DNA from: Microbacterium oleivorans
GTDB taxonomy: Bacteria > Actinomycetota > Actinomycetes > Actinomycetales > Microbacteriaceae
NCBI RefSeq assembly: GCF_023715745.1
Contig: NZ_JAMBOV010000007.1
Coordinates: 81,201 to 145,200, forward strand
Direction of reading: 5' to 3'
Length of the DNA: 64,000 nt
A program made the translations under genes and the position numbers. The first letter of the stretch is position 1, and each line of letters starts with the position of its first letter. Below, piece by piece: positions 7,977-16,678 of the stretch. Under the pieces are notes generated by a model. That model was not told where the DNA came from and did not search any database. It was given only the letters and a program-made list of their open reading frames with translations.

Positions 7977-9020
7977 GTGACGGAAGCAACACCCGCCGAC
8001 GCGCGCGGGCCTCGGCCGTCGACCATCGGTGACGTCGCTGCCCTGGCCGGCGTCTCGCGAGCAGCGGTCTCGAAGGTCATCCGGAACGCCTACGGCGTCA
8101 GTGACGCGATGCGCGAACGCGTCACTGCGGCGATCGACGAGCTGGGCTACCGACCGCGCGTCGCCGCCCGAGCCATGCGCGGGTCCACCTCGACGATCGG
8201 CGTGCAGCTACCGCAGCTCGACAACGGCTTCTTCACGCGGATCCTCAACGGAGTCATGGGTGCGCTCCACGACTCGGACTATCACTTGATCATTGCCCCC
8301 ATGACGGATGCCGTCGGTGGTGTCGCTGCAATCGAGAGCCTCTACGATCGCCAGGTCGACGGCATCATCGCGGTTGCTCCGGCCGTCCCGCAGGAGTGGC
8401 TGGAGGGCGTCGGACGCCGCGTGCCACTCGTGCAGATCGGTCAACACGACGACCCCGACCACTACGACGTCGTGGTCGGGGACGACGACCTCGGGGCGCG
8501 ACTGGTGATGGAGCATCTGTTCTCACTGGGTCATGAGCGGATCGCCCACGTCACGAACGATGAACGCATCCTCGTCGAGGCCGCCACCGATCCTCATCCG
8601 CGCCGCTTGCGGGTGTATGAGTCGATGATGCGAGAGCGCGGGCTCGTCCCCGATGTGATCCGCGTCGCGCCGCCCGATGCGGACGCGTCTCGCGCACTGG
8701 ATGCTCTCCTCGATCGGGACGTCCGTCCCACGGCACTGTTCGCGGGCCACGACGCGCTCGCGCTATCCGCCCTCCGCGCCGCCGCCGAGAGGGCCCTCAC
8801 GAACGCTGAGTTCGCGATCGTGGGCTATGACGACATCCCGCTCGCCGAGCACCCACTTCTGAGCCTGAGTACCGTTGATCAGTCGGGCGAAGAGATGGGG
8901 GCGACGGCAGCACGGATGCTGATCGAGCGCATCCGCGGACGAGAGGTAGCCCTGAAGCAGGTCTTCACCCCACGGCTTCGCGTGCGAGCCAGCAGCGGCG
9001 CTGATCATCAGCATCGCTGA
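7977..9020 (+). CDS. LacI-family transcriptional regulator of the rhamnoside operon
   Basis: A 347-residue repressor. Residues about 15-60 hold the LacI helix-turn-helix and hinge: TIGDVAALAGVSRAAVSKVI, then ELGYRPRVAARAMRG. The rest is a periplasmic-binding-protein-like sensor ending in a PLLSLSTVDQSGEEMGATAA segment. GTG at 7977 is chosen because GAAGGAG precedes it by a few bases and the family start falls here; an upstream ATG would add an unrelated arginine-rich tail. Divergent from the binding-protein gene, with three matching boxes between them. The inducer is probably rhamnose or a rhamnoside (inference). Confidence 0.92.
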   Translation: MTEATPADARGPRPSTIGDVAALAGVSRAAVSKVIRNAYGVSDAMRERVTAAIDELGYRPRVAARAMRGSTSTIGVQLPQLDNGFFTRILNGVMGALHDSDYHLIIAPMTDAVGGVAAIESLYDRQVDGIIAVAPAVPQEWLEGVGRRVPLVQIGQHDDPDHYDVVVGDDDLGARLVMEHLFSLGHERIAHVTNDERILVEAATDPHPRRLRVYESMMRERGLVPDVIRVAPPDADASRALDALLDRDVRPTALFAGHDALALSALRAAAERALTNAEFAIVGYDDIPLAEHPLLSLSTVDQSGEEMGATAARMLIERIRGREVALKQVFTPRLRVRASSGADHQHR

Positions 9021-9038
9021 TCCGCGCGAGAGCGGATC
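9019..9038 (+). terminator. Possible terminator after the LacI gene
   Basis: GATCCGC (9019-9025) pairs with GCGGATC (9032-9038) across a 6-base loop, starting inside the stop codon of the LacI gene. The T-run is weak. It lies between convergent genes, so it may act on both. Confidence 0.4.
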
Positions 9039-9208
9039 TCTCGCTCCCCCGCCGCCGCGATGCTCGAGGCGCTTCGCAGCTTTCCACATCCCGCAGTGAC
9101 TGCAGAACTCGGGTGGTGCCGGCGGCGGGACCCTTGCCGACCGCATTGATCACGGTCGCGCAGACCTACCGTGCCGTCACCATCCCGGACAAGTCCTCCG
9201 CGTCAAGC

Positions 9209-10507
9209 TCACCTGCCGAGGACGGCCCACCCGCGCGGAGACAGCGAGAGAGTCGCGCCATGCAGTGCGGCGCCCTCCCCGGCGAGCACCGCGGACGCAT
9301 CCGCCGCCGGGAGGATCACGTCCTCGTCGGTGATGTTCAACGCGGTCACGATCGCCTCCGCCGATGTGGCGGTTCTCAGCACGATCGTGCCGTTCGCCAT
9401 GTGGACGGTATCGGTGTGCGCGCGGGTGAGCCATGGATGGCGCCGCCGGAGTGCGATGAGCCGTTGTGTGAGAGACAGCATCCGCTCCGCAGCCGGATCG
9501 AGCTGCTCGCGTGGCGTCGGCGCCTCGGGCATCTCGGGTCGCACGGCGTCGTCACCGCCCAGTCGCGCCTCCTTGATCCCCGTCGCGCCGTACTCGTCTC
9601 CTGCGTAGACAGCCGGCGTGCCCGCGACGGTGAAGAGCACCGCGAGAGCGTGGGGCACAAAATCGGGCCCCACGGCTGAGGCGATGCGGGTGACGTCGTG
9701 GTTACCGACGAAGGTGTACGGCACGAAACCGGCGAGAAGGTCGTTGTTCCGGCCTATCGCGTGCTGCAGTTCGAAGAGGTTGTCGTCCGCGATGCCGTGC
9801 CAGATGCCCTGCCACAACTCGTACTGCGTCACCGTATCCATCGTCGACTCGGTCACGATGTGCGCATAGTCGCCGTGGATGACCTCGCCGAGGAACCAGG
9901 CATGCGGATGCCGCTCACGGACGGCAGGAAGCACCCGCGCCCAGAACGCCCTCGGCACGCTGTAGGCGGCGTCCAAGCGCCAGCCATCGATGCCGCGCTC
10001 GAGCCAGTGATCCATCACGTCGACGACGAGGGCGACGACCGCGTCGGACGAGTGGTCCAGCGTGACGAGGGCCTCGTGCCCCTCGAAGACTTCCACCGAA
10101 CCGTTCGCGCCGACACGGAACAGGTCAGACGAGCCGGTCGTGAGCGCTTCGTGGAACGCAGGGTGCTCACGGCCGACGTGGTTGAAGACACCGTCGAGCA
10201 CCACGCGGATGCCGCGCTCGTGTGCCGCGGCGAGAAGCCGATCGACGTCGGCGTCGTCACCCAGCCGCGGGTCGATGCGGAAGTAGTCGATGGTGTCGTA
10301 TCCGTGGGTGCTGCTGGCGAAGATGGGCCCGAGGACGACTCCATTGAGCCCGAGCTCCACGACGTGGTCGAGCCATGCCTCGATGCGGGTGAGGCGATGC
10401 GTCGTCGCCTGCCCGCCCCTGCGCTCGCGGATCGGTGCGCCCGTGAACCCCAGCGGATACACGTGCCACCACATCGCCGAGTCAGCCCATTCCCGTTCGC
10501 GGTGCAT
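9209..10507 (-). CDS. Glycoside hydrolase family 13 (alpha-amylase-type) enzyme
   Basis: A 432-residue cytoplasmic (no signal peptide) TIM-barrel enzyme acting on alpha-glucosidic bonds. All four GH13 regions are present: DGVFNH (105-110), GWRLDAA with nucleophile Asp179, FLGEV with acid Glu208, and VGNHD with Asp271. A reduced C-terminal beta domain closes the protein. It is compact compared with secreted amylases, resembling cytoplasmic cyclomaltodextrinase or maltodextrin-cleaving enzymes; exact specificity is open. It is monocistronic, convergent with the LacI gene and divergent from the small gene at 10636, so a link to the rhamnoside operon is not certain. Confidence 0.88.
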   Translation of the reverse strand: MHREREWADSAMWWHVYPLGFTGAPIRERRGGQATTHRLTRIEAWLDHVVELGLNGVVLGPIFASSTHGYDTIDYFRIDPRLGDDADVDRLLAAAHERGIRVVLDGVFNHVGREHPAFHEALTTGSSDLFRVGANGSVEVFEGHEALVTLDHSSDAVVALVVDVMDHWLERGIDGWRLDAAYSVPRAFWARVLPAVRERHPHAWFLGEVIHGDYAHIVTESTMDTVTQYELWQGIWHGIADDNLFELQHAIGRNNDLLAGFVPYTFVGNHDVTRIASAVGPDFVPHALAVLFTVAGTPAVYAGDEYGATGIKEARLGGDDAVRPEMPEAPTPREQLDPAAERMLSLTQRLIALRRRHPWLTRAHTDTVHMANGTIVLRTATSAEAIVTALNITDEDVILPAADASAVLAGEGAALHGATLSLSPRGWAVLGR

Positions 10508-10586
10508 ACATCGACCGTACGCAGAGCCCGGGATCCTGCGTGTGCCCTACCTCCCCGAGCTCCTCTCTGCTATCCGTCGGTCCGAC

Positions 10587-10626
10587 GCACGGAACGGACC
10601 GTCGCGAGGGGCGGTCCGTTCCGTGC
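10587..10626 (-). terminator. Strong hairpin terminator after the 56-residue peptide gene
   Basis: GCACGGAACGGACCG (10587-10601) and CGGTCCGTTCCGTGC (10612-10626) form a perfect 15-bp stem with a 10-base loop, beginning nine bases beyond the stop of the small gene at 10636. There is no long T-run, as is common for actinobacterial terminators. Confidence 0.75.
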
Positions 10627-10635
10627 GCGGAGCGG

Positions 10636-10806
10636 TCAGGGCTCGGCCGGCCACGCGGCCGTCCACGACCAGACGAGGAAGCTGGTGGCCGCCACCGCCC
10701 ATCCGATCAGCGGAGCGAGCTCAGGCGCTCCCGCGGCGAGGGGAATGACGGACATCGCCGCTCCCGCACCAGCTGACGCAGCGGCCTTGACAGCGATGTG
10801 TGACAT
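10636..10806 (-). CDS. 56-residue hydrophobic peptide, unknown function
   Basis: Starts MSHIAVKAAASAGAG and ends FLVWSWTAAWPAEP. It is Ala/Gly-rich, with two hydrophobic stretches (about residues 8-27 and 32-50) and three tryptophans near the C-terminus, consistent with a small membrane or membrane-active peptide. A GAGGAG ribosome site eight bases before the ATG and a 15-bp hairpin terminator right after the stop mark it as a real, independently transcribed gene. No immunity or processing gene is adjacent, so a bacteriocin is only one possibility; a holin-like or regulatory membrane peptide is equally possible. Confidence 0.65.
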   Translation of the reverse strand: MSHIAVKAAASAGAGAAMSVIPLAAGAPELAPLIGWAVAATSFLVWSWTAAWPAEP

Positions 10807-10931
10807 GAGCGCTCCTCAGCAGTTCCGAACACGACAGGCTCGGACCCTGACAGCGGCGTGAGAGGCGTGCGGAGCCCCTTGACGGCGAGAGGTTTCGCGT
10901 CTCCGTCCCGGTCAGACCACGGCTTCCGCGG

Positions 10932-11786
10932 TCACGCCGCCACGATGACGTCGGCGGGGGTTCGCCCGATGGCGATCGGACGCCCCGGTGACCTGCTCCA
11001 CTGGCTCCACCCGCCGGGATAGAGCTGCGGCCGATAGCCCGCCGACTCGAACGCGAGCGCCGAATGGGCAGAAGCGATCCCGTTGTTGCAGTAGACGGTG
11101 ACGGGGACACCCGGCTCCAGACCGTGGGACCTCAGGGTCTCACGGATGCGGTCCGGTGGCAGGAGGCGCCCGCGCGAGTCGATGTGGGTCACTGTGGGGA
11201 TGTTGATGGCACCCGGAATGTGACCGGCGTCGGCCTCGAGGCCGCTGACCTGACCTCGATACTGCTGCGGCGCGCGGACGTCGACGAGCGATCCCGGCCG
11301 GTCGGCGCTCGCGACCTCGTCGATCGAGACGGTGTGGAGGTGCGACGCACCCAGGCTCACACCCCCCGGAGCCGAGCTGTGATCACCGCGTGCGAGGCGA
11401 TTCCCCGAGTACAGCCATGCCGGAAAACCGCCGTCGAGGAGCCGGACGAGCACTCCGTGACCTCGGAGAAGCCACCACGCACGCGCGGCTGCCACTCCGT
11501 CGTTGTCGTCGTAGACGACCACGCGGTCACCGTCGTTGAGACCCCAGCGACGTGCCGTCTGCTCGAGCTGCGCGGTGTCCGGCAGCGGGTAGCGGCCCTC
11601 CTCCGGGTGTCCGAGTCGGGAGAGCTCGCGCTCGAGATCCACGTACACGGCGCCAGGGATGTGGCTGCTCAAGTACGCCGGACGACCCTCGGGCTCGTTC
11701 AGACGCCACCGCACGTCCAGCAGACGCAGGGGCGCACCGGAGGCCAGCTCGGTGGCGAGTTCCTCAGCAGTGACCAGGTGAGACAT
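10932..11786 (-). CDS. Thiosulfate/3-mercaptopyruvate sulfurtransferase (tandem rhodanese)
   Basis: A 284-residue protein with two rhodanese domains. The N-terminal copy (about 5-130) has lost the cysteine at its active loop (VVVYDDNDG), while the C-terminal copy (about 150-275) keeps Cys233 in YCNNGIAS, which would carry the persulfide. The loop CNNGIA differs from the usual CRxGx(R/T) of thiosulfate enzymes and the CGSGVT of mercaptopyruvate enzymes, so the donor is uncertain. ATG at 11786 gives the family start SHLVTAEELA. It lies next to the organosulfur genes, suggesting a role in sulfane sulfur handling. Confidence 0.85.
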   Translation of the reverse strand: MSHLVTAEELATELASGAPLRLLDVRWRLNEPEGRPAYLSSHIPGAVYVDLERELSRLGHPEEGRYPLPDTAQLEQTARRWGLNDGDRVVVYDDNDGVAAARAWWLLRGHGVLVRLLDGGFPAWLYSGNRLARGDHSSAPGGVSLGASHLHTVSIDEVASADRPGSLVDVRAPQQYRGQVSGLEADAGHIPGAINIPTVTHIDSRGRLLPPDRIRETLRSHGLEPGVPVTVYCNNGIASAHSALAFESAGYRPQLYPGGWSQWSRSPGRPIAIGRTPADVIVAA

Positions 11787-11823
11787 CCTCCCATCGTCCA
11801 GGCGTCGCGCTGACCCGGAACGG

Positions 11824-11868
11824 GCGTGTGAAACACGAGGTAGAGGTTCGTCACATTCATTCACACGC
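11824..11868. promoter_or_regulatory. Inverted repeat upstream of the rhodanese gene
   Basis: GCGTGTGAA (11824-11832) and TTCACACGC (11860-11868) form a perfect 9-bp pair 27 bases apart between the LLM monooxygenase stop and the rhodanese start. It could be a pair of regulator half-sites or an RNA stem; no protein can be assigned. Confidence 0.35.
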
Positions 11869-11897
11869 GCGGCCGACCGAGGTCTTCGCGCGCTTTC

Positions 11898-13286
11898 TCA
11901 GCCGAAGAGAGGCGGCACCGGGACGGTCAAGTTCGCCCCACCGCGATAGCGCGTGGCGATGTGATTCTCGGGCAGCCGTGGTCCCCGACCGAACAGCCGC
12001 TCCCGCAGCGTCGGTCCGCCCTCGAGCAACCGCCCCCGCGCGCGCAGCTCGGGGACGACGAGCTCGGCGAAGTCGCGAGCCGTGTCGAAGGAGTGGTACT
12101 GGCGCAGGTTGATCCCGTCGATGCCGTCCTCGTCCAGCCACCGTTCGATCTCGTCGGCGACCACGCGCGGCGTCCCGGCGACGAAGAATCGGCCTTCCCG
12201 TCCACCGGCGATCCCGTCGATGAGCTGACCGATCGTGGTGTCGGGGGCGGCGGTCGGTACCGCCTTCTCGGGGATCCCGGCCTGCGCGAGGGCGTCACGA
12301 ACGAGGGTCTCCCTGGGGAACACCGTCGGATCGAAGGGGAATCCGGAGTGGGCGAGGATGCCGTCGAGGCTGCTCTGCTCGCGATAGGTGCGCCACTTGT
12401 CCGACGCCTCCTCCTCCGTGCGTCCCACGACGACACCCGCCTGAACGATGAACTTGAGGTCGTCCGCCGTGCGCCCGTGACGCGCGGCGGCATCCGTCAT
12501 CCGCTCGGCGTTCTGGACGAAGTCCGCGGTCGTCCTTCCCCCGGTGAAGACCAGCTCAGCGTGACGACCGGCGAATGCGATCCCGGCCGGTGACCCCGTG
12601 GCCTGGTAGAGGACGGGGGTGCGCTGCGGGGAAGGCTGACTGAGGTGGGGACCGGCGACACGGAAGTTTTCGCCGACATGGTCGATGTAGCGGACCTTCG
12701 AGGGATCGGTGTATGTCTTCCCCGCCGCGTCGGCGATGACCGCGCCGTCATCCCACGAGCCCTCCCAGAGCTTGTACACGACGTCGAGGAACTCGTCGGC
12801 GATGGCGTAGCGACGGTCGTGCGGGATCTCCTCGGCGAGGCCGAAGTTGCGCGCCGCGTTCGGGAGGTAGGACGTGACGATGTTCCACCCGACGCGCCCG
12901 TGGGTGAGGTGATCGAGGGTCGACATGCGACGCGCGAAGGCGAACGGCGGCTCGTAGCTCGTCGAGAACGTGACTCCGAAGCCGAGCCGCTCGGTGACCG
13001 CGGCCATGGCGGGGATGACGAGGAGCGGGTCGTTCGACGGGATCTGCAGCCCTTCGCGGATGGCCGTCTCCGGGCCACCGCGGAAGACGTCGTACGCACC
13101 GACGACGTCAGCCAGGAAGATGCCGTCGAACCCGCCGTGCTCGAGGATCTGGGCCAGCTCGAGCCAGTAGGAGATGTCGTTGAAACGGTGCCGGTTGTTG
13201 CCCGGCAAGGTCCACAGTCCATGGGTGATGTGGCTCACCGTGTTCATCTCGAACAGATTCAGGATGAGCTTCTTGGGCTCGGTCAT
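11898..13286 (-). CDS. FMN-dependent monooxygenase, bacterial luciferase (LLM) class, NtaA/SnaA/DszA family
   Basis: A 462-residue flavin monooxygenase using FMNH2 supplied by a separate reductase. The N-terminal KLILNLFEMNTVSHITHGLW and the SMSTLDHLTHGRVGWNIVTS-type segment (about residues 128-145, beginning RRMSTLDHL) are hallmarks of the NtaA/DszA/SnaA branch, whose members oxidise nitrilotriacetate, sulfones and related compounds. ATG at 13286. Same strand and 22 bases after the flavoprotein at 13309, so co-transcribed. Together with two DszC/SfnC-like oxygenases and a MetNIQ importer it suggests oxidative release of sulfur from an organic sulfur source; the substrate is not known. Confidence 0.88.
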   Translation of the reverse strand: MTEPKKLILNLFEMNTVSHITHGLWTLPGNNRHRFNDISYWLELAQILEHGGFDGIFLADVVGAYDVFRGGPETAIREGLQIPSNDPLLVIPAMAAVTERLGFGVTFSTSYEPPFAFARRMSTLDHLTHGRVGWNIVTSYLPNAARNFGLAEEIPHDRRYAIADEFLDVVYKLWEGSWDDGAVIADAAGKTYTDPSKVRYIDHVGENFRVAGPHLSQPSPQRTPVLYQATGSPAGIAFAGRHAELVFTGGRTTADFVQNAERMTDAAARHGRTADDLKFIVQAGVVVGRTEEEASDKWRTYREQSSLDGILAHSGFPFDPTVFPRETLVRDALAQAGIPEKAVPTAAPDTTIGQLIDGIAGGREGRFFVAGTPRVVADEIERWLDEDGIDGINLRQYHSFDTARDFAELVVPELRARGRLLEGGPTLRERLFGRGPRLPENHIATRYRGGANLTVPVPPLFG

Positions 13287-13308
13287 TCTGTGCCTTTCCG
13301 GGTCTTCG

Positions 13309-14502
13309 TCACGCCTCACCTGTGCTCCACCATCCCGGGACGGGAACGTCGTTGAGGAGCAGATCGCCGAGGGCTCGGGCTTTGAAGGGCGCGGGATTGT
13401 GGGACGCGATCGTTCGGGCATTACGCCAGTGCCTGTCGAGGGCGAGCCGCGTGTCGACCGCGCTCGCGCCACCCACCTCGAAGAGGAGGGTGGCGGCTTC
13501 GAGGACCGACGGAAGGACGACGAGCTGTGCACGAGTGGTGGATGCCTCCACAGGCTCGATGATCGCACGGAGCGGCTCCCCCGAGACCCCGCTCCGCTGC
13601 GCCGTCGTCGACTCGTCCAGGCCCGCGGCGGCGGCGGCGAGCGCCGAGTCGGCGGCGAATGCGAGAGCGGACAGTCTGCCGACGGTTTCCTGCACGATCG
13701 GGTCTTCGCGGGCCGTGGCCGCCGAGCCGTGGCTGAAGGTCCGGGTGCGGGTCTGCACGAACTGGACGGCGTCGTCGACGATCGCCCGACCGATGCCCGC
13801 GACCGTCGCGAGCAGGACCAGTTGCACGAAGGCTCCGCCGTGTGACGGTCCGCCCGGGAGTCGGCGCGAGACGGCATCCTCCGTCACCGTGACAGCACGG
13901 AAGACCGTCGTACCGCTGCCGGTCATGCGCTGACCGAAGCCTGTCCAATCGTCGATGACCTCGACGCCCGCGGCGTTCGTGGGGACCAGAGCCGACACGA
14001 GAGCCCCGTCGTCATCTTGGGCGGCGACGGAGACGAGGTCCGCGAACAGGGTGCCGGTGCTGTAGTACTTCGTGCCGTCCAGCACGAGTCCGTCCGGCGA
14101 GTCGCTGAGCGTCGTGGCCAGAGTCCCCACCTTCGCGGCCGACCGTTCATGACTGGCGTTGCCGACGATCGCGCCCGACGAGATCAGTTCGAGGCGGCGG
14201 GTGCGCTGCGGTGACGGCGCCGCGAGGACGGTGCGATCGACGAAGGAGAAGTGCGAACGGAACAGCTGCGCGAGGTTCGGGTCCCGACGGGCGAGCTCGG
14301 CGAGGAGCTCGAAGAGAACGGACGGCGGCTCACCTCCACCGCCGTACTCCTCGGGAAGCGTCACTTTCGTGAAGCCGGCCTCGCGCAGCGCTGACACCTC
14401 GGCGTGCGGAAGCCGCCGGTCGCGTTCGCGGGTGACGGCCTCCCGGCCCACCTCGTCGAAGACGGCGCTGAACCTCCGGACGGCATCGCTGGTGCGACTC
14501 AT
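13309..14502 (-). CDS. Acyl-CoA-dehydrogenase-fold flavin monooxygenase (DszC/SfnC-like), copy 1
   Basis: A 397-residue flavoprotein with the acyl-CoA dehydrogenase fold: alpha N-domain (RDPNLAQLFRSHFSFVD), beta middle domain with GTKYYSTGTLFAD and GFGQRMTGSGTTVF, then a C-terminal helical bundle ending DRHWRNARTIASHNP. The last motif is typical of the DszC/SfnC group that oxygenates rather than desaturates its substrate. It overlaps the aldo/keto reductase by four bases (ATGA). The second copy at 15509 shares the same motif set, so they arose by duplication or work as a heteromeric pair. Confidence 0.87.
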   Translation of the reverse strand: MSRTSDAVRRFSAVFDEVGREAVTRERDRRLPHAEVSALREAGFTKVTLPEEYGGGGEPPSVLFELLAELARRDPNLAQLFRSHFSFVDRTVLAAPSPQRTRRLELISSGAIVGNASHERSAAKVGTLATTLSDSPDGLVLDGTKYYSTGTLFADLVSVAAQDDDGALVSALVPTNAAGVEVIDDWTGFGQRMTGSGTTVFRAVTVTEDAVSRRLPGGPSHGGAFVQLVLLATVAGIGRAIVDDAVQFVQTRTRTFSHGSAATAREDPIVQETVGRLSALAFAADSALAAAAAGLDESTTAQRSGVSGEPLRAIIEPVEASTTRAQLVVLPSVLEAATLLFEVGGASAVDTRLALDRHWRNARTIASHNPAPFKARALGDLLLNDVPVPGWWSTGEA

Positions 14503-15512
14503 GCGCCAGCGGTCCGCTCGCGCCCCTGCGAGATCGTGAGCGGATCGCGCGCCCGATCCCCTTGCACCAGCGCCGCGAGGCGATCGAGCTCTACGACCGT
14601 GTCGGTGGACGGGCGGTACCCGAGCGCGGAGATGTTCTCCCGGACCCGGTCGGCGCGACGCGTGCCGGGAATCGCCGCGAGCGCCACACCGAGCGCATCC
14701 GCCCGGCCGTACAGCCAGGCCAATGCGAGCTGAGCCGGGCTCACTCCCTCGGCATCTGCGAGTCGCCGCACCGTATCGACGATCACCCCGTTGGAGCGGA
14801 GGCGCTCCGCGTCGAACCTCGGGAAGTTGCGACGGCTGTCGGACGAATCGGGCGGCGAATCCGTGCTGACGGCACCGGTCAGGAAACCTCGCCCGAGCGG
14901 CGAGTAGGCGACGAAGCCCACTCCCCTGTCCACTGCCGCAGGGATGACGTGATCCTCGACGTCCCTGCTCCAGATCGACCATTCACTCTGCACGGCCGCG
15001 ATGGGGTGCACGGTGTGAGCACGCGCGAGCTCCGCAGCCGTCGCCTCACTCAGGCCGATGTGGCCGATCAGTCCGTCATCGACGAGCTCTGCCATCGCGC
15101 CCACGGTGTCCTCGATCGGCACCCGGGGGTCGACCCGGTGGTAGTAGTACAGGTCGATGCGTTCCACACCGAGCCTCCGGAGGCTCCGGCGCGCGGCCGC
15201 ACGGACGTAGGGCTTGTCTCCGCGGACCCGCAGACCGTCGGCATCCGGGTCGGCAAGGAACCCGAACTTCGACGCGAGGACGACTTCGTCCCGCCGGGCA
15301 CGGACCACACGTCCGACCAGTTCTTCGTTCGCGCCGTTGCCGTAGATGTCGGCGGTGTCGATGAGGGATGCCCCTGCGTCGATGGCGGCGTGAAGGGTGG
15401 CGATCGACTCCTGTTCATCCGCCGGCCCGTAGGCGTGTGTGAGCGACATCGTCCCGAAGCCCTGGGCAGGAACGATGAGCCCATCGCCGAGCGTGATCGA
15501 GGGAAGGGTCAT
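14499..15512 (-). CDS. Aldo/keto reductase
   Basis: A 337-residue NAD(P)H-dependent TIM-barrel reductase. DTADIYGNGANEELVG (about 51-66) contains the catalytic Asp and Tyr; ASKFGF holds the Lys and YYYHRVDPRVPIEDT the His. The C-terminal segment IPGTRRADRVRENI is the cofactor phosphate-binding loop. It is translationally coupled on both sides (ATGA overlaps) to the two DszC/SfnC-like genes, so it likely reduces an aldehyde or ketone released during cleavage of the organosulfur substrate (inference). Confidence 0.9.
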   Translation of the reverse strand: MTLPSITLGDGLIVPAQGFGTMSLTHAYGPADEQESIATLHAAIDAGASLIDTADIYGNGANEELVGRVVRARRDEVVLASKFGFLADPDADGLRVRGDKPYVRAAARRSLRRLGVERIDLYYYHRVDPRVPIEDTVGAMAELVDDGLIGHIGLSEATAAELARAHTVHPIAAVQSEWSIWSRDVEDHVIPAAVDRGVGFVAYSPLGRGFLTGAVSTDSPPDSSDSRRNFPRFDAERLRSNGVIVDTVRRLADAEGVSPAQLALAWLYGRADALGVALAAIPGTRRADRVRENISALGYRPSTDTVVELDRLAALVQGDRARDPLTISQGRERTAGA

Positions 15513-16678
15513 CGGGATGCCTCCGAGCGGTCCGCGGCGGGCGCCCGCCAGTCGGGGAGGTCGCCGGTCAGAGCGAACTGCCCGAGCGCACGGGTCCGCT
15601 GGATGACCGGGTTGTGGGACGCGATCGTGCGGACGTTGCGCCAGTGCCGATCAAGGGCGTAGGCGTTGCCGACCGCCGAGGCTCCGCCGACCTCGAACAG
15701 CCGGGTCGTCGCATCCAGCACGAGCCGAGGGACGAGCTCCTGCAGTCGGAACACGTCGAATTGGATGTCGCGCATGCGCTCGACGCTGGCGCGCGACTCC
15801 GAGGCGTCCTCGAGGTCGGCGGCGACCGACAGCACCAGTCGTCGCGCGGTCGCTGCGGCGACGCTGAGTTCGCCCACCACGAGCTGGACCAGCGGATCCT
15901 CCCGGGGCAGGGTCTCGCCGGCGAACCCGAAGGTGCGACGGCGCGGCGTCACGAAGGCGACGGTGTCGTCGAGAGCGCGCTGCGCGATTCCTGCGATGAC
16001 GGCGATGAGCGCCAGCTGGAGAACCGACCCGAGGTGATGCCACCGCGCACCGGCGGGATCACCGGAGGGCGGAACGATGCCGTCCTCGCCGACCGGTACC
16101 CGGTCGAAGACGGTGGTGCCGCTGCCGGTGAGCACCTGACCGAAACCGTCCCAATCATCGGTCGAACGCACTCCGTCGTGGTGCGCCGACACCGTGACGG
16201 CGACCCGCTCGTCGCCGTCCAGCGCCGCCAGATGGATCCAGTCGGCATAGATGCTGCCGGTCGTGTAGTACTTCGTGCCCGACAGGACGGGCGATCCAGC
16301 GGACCGGTCGATGCGGGTTTCGAGCCGAGCGGTGTCGTGACGCTCCGACTGGGCGTTGCCGACGAAGTCGCCCGCGAGGACACGCGCGAACCACGGTGCC
16401 GCGACGGCCGCAGGCTGCTGTCGAAGCGACTCCACGAAGGCGATGTGACCGCGCCAGACATGGCCCAGACTCGCGTCGGCGCTGGCGAGACGGATGAGGC
16501 GGGCGAACAGCGCCTCGAGGCGCAGGGGCGACCCGCCGAAGGCCTCCGGCACCCTCCACGCGCCGAAGCCGATCTCACGCAGCTCGGCGAGTTCTACCGT
16601 CAGCAGACAGCGCTCGCGCTCCCGGCGTGCGGCGTCAGGGGCGACGCGGGCCACGAACTCGTCGAAGTCCAGGGTCAT
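15509..16678 (-). CDS. Acyl-CoA-dehydrogenase-fold flavin monooxygenase (DszC/SfnC-like), copy 2
   Basis: A 389-residue paralogue of the protein at 13309. Shared blocks are GTKYYTTGSIYAD, GFGQVLTGSGTTVF, LFEVGGASAVGNAYALDRHW and NVRTIASHNP. The N-terminal helical domain is more divergent. It starts at ATG 16678, overlapping the metI stop by four bases, which ties the catabolic genes to the ABC importer in one transcript. Flavin-dependent oxygenation of a sulfur compound is the family-based expectation. Confidence 0.87.
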   Translation of the reverse strand: MTLDFDEFVARVAPDAARRERERCLLTVELAELREIGFGAWRVPEAFGGSPLRLEALFARLIRLASADASLGHVWRGHIAFVESLRQQPAAVAAPWFARVLAGDFVGNAQSERHDTARLETRIDRSAGSPVLSGTKYYTTGSIYADWIHLAALDGDERVAVTVSAHHDGVRSTDDWDGFGQVLTGSGTTVFDRVPVGEDGIVPPSGDPAGARWHHLGSVLQLALIAVIAGIAQRALDDTVAFVTPRRRTFGFAGETLPREDPLVQLVVGELSVAAATARRLVLSVAADLEDASESRASVERMRDIQFDVFRLQELVPRLVLDATTRLFEVGGASAVGNAYALDRHWRNVRTIASHNPVIQRTRALGQFALTGDLPDWRAPAADRSEASR

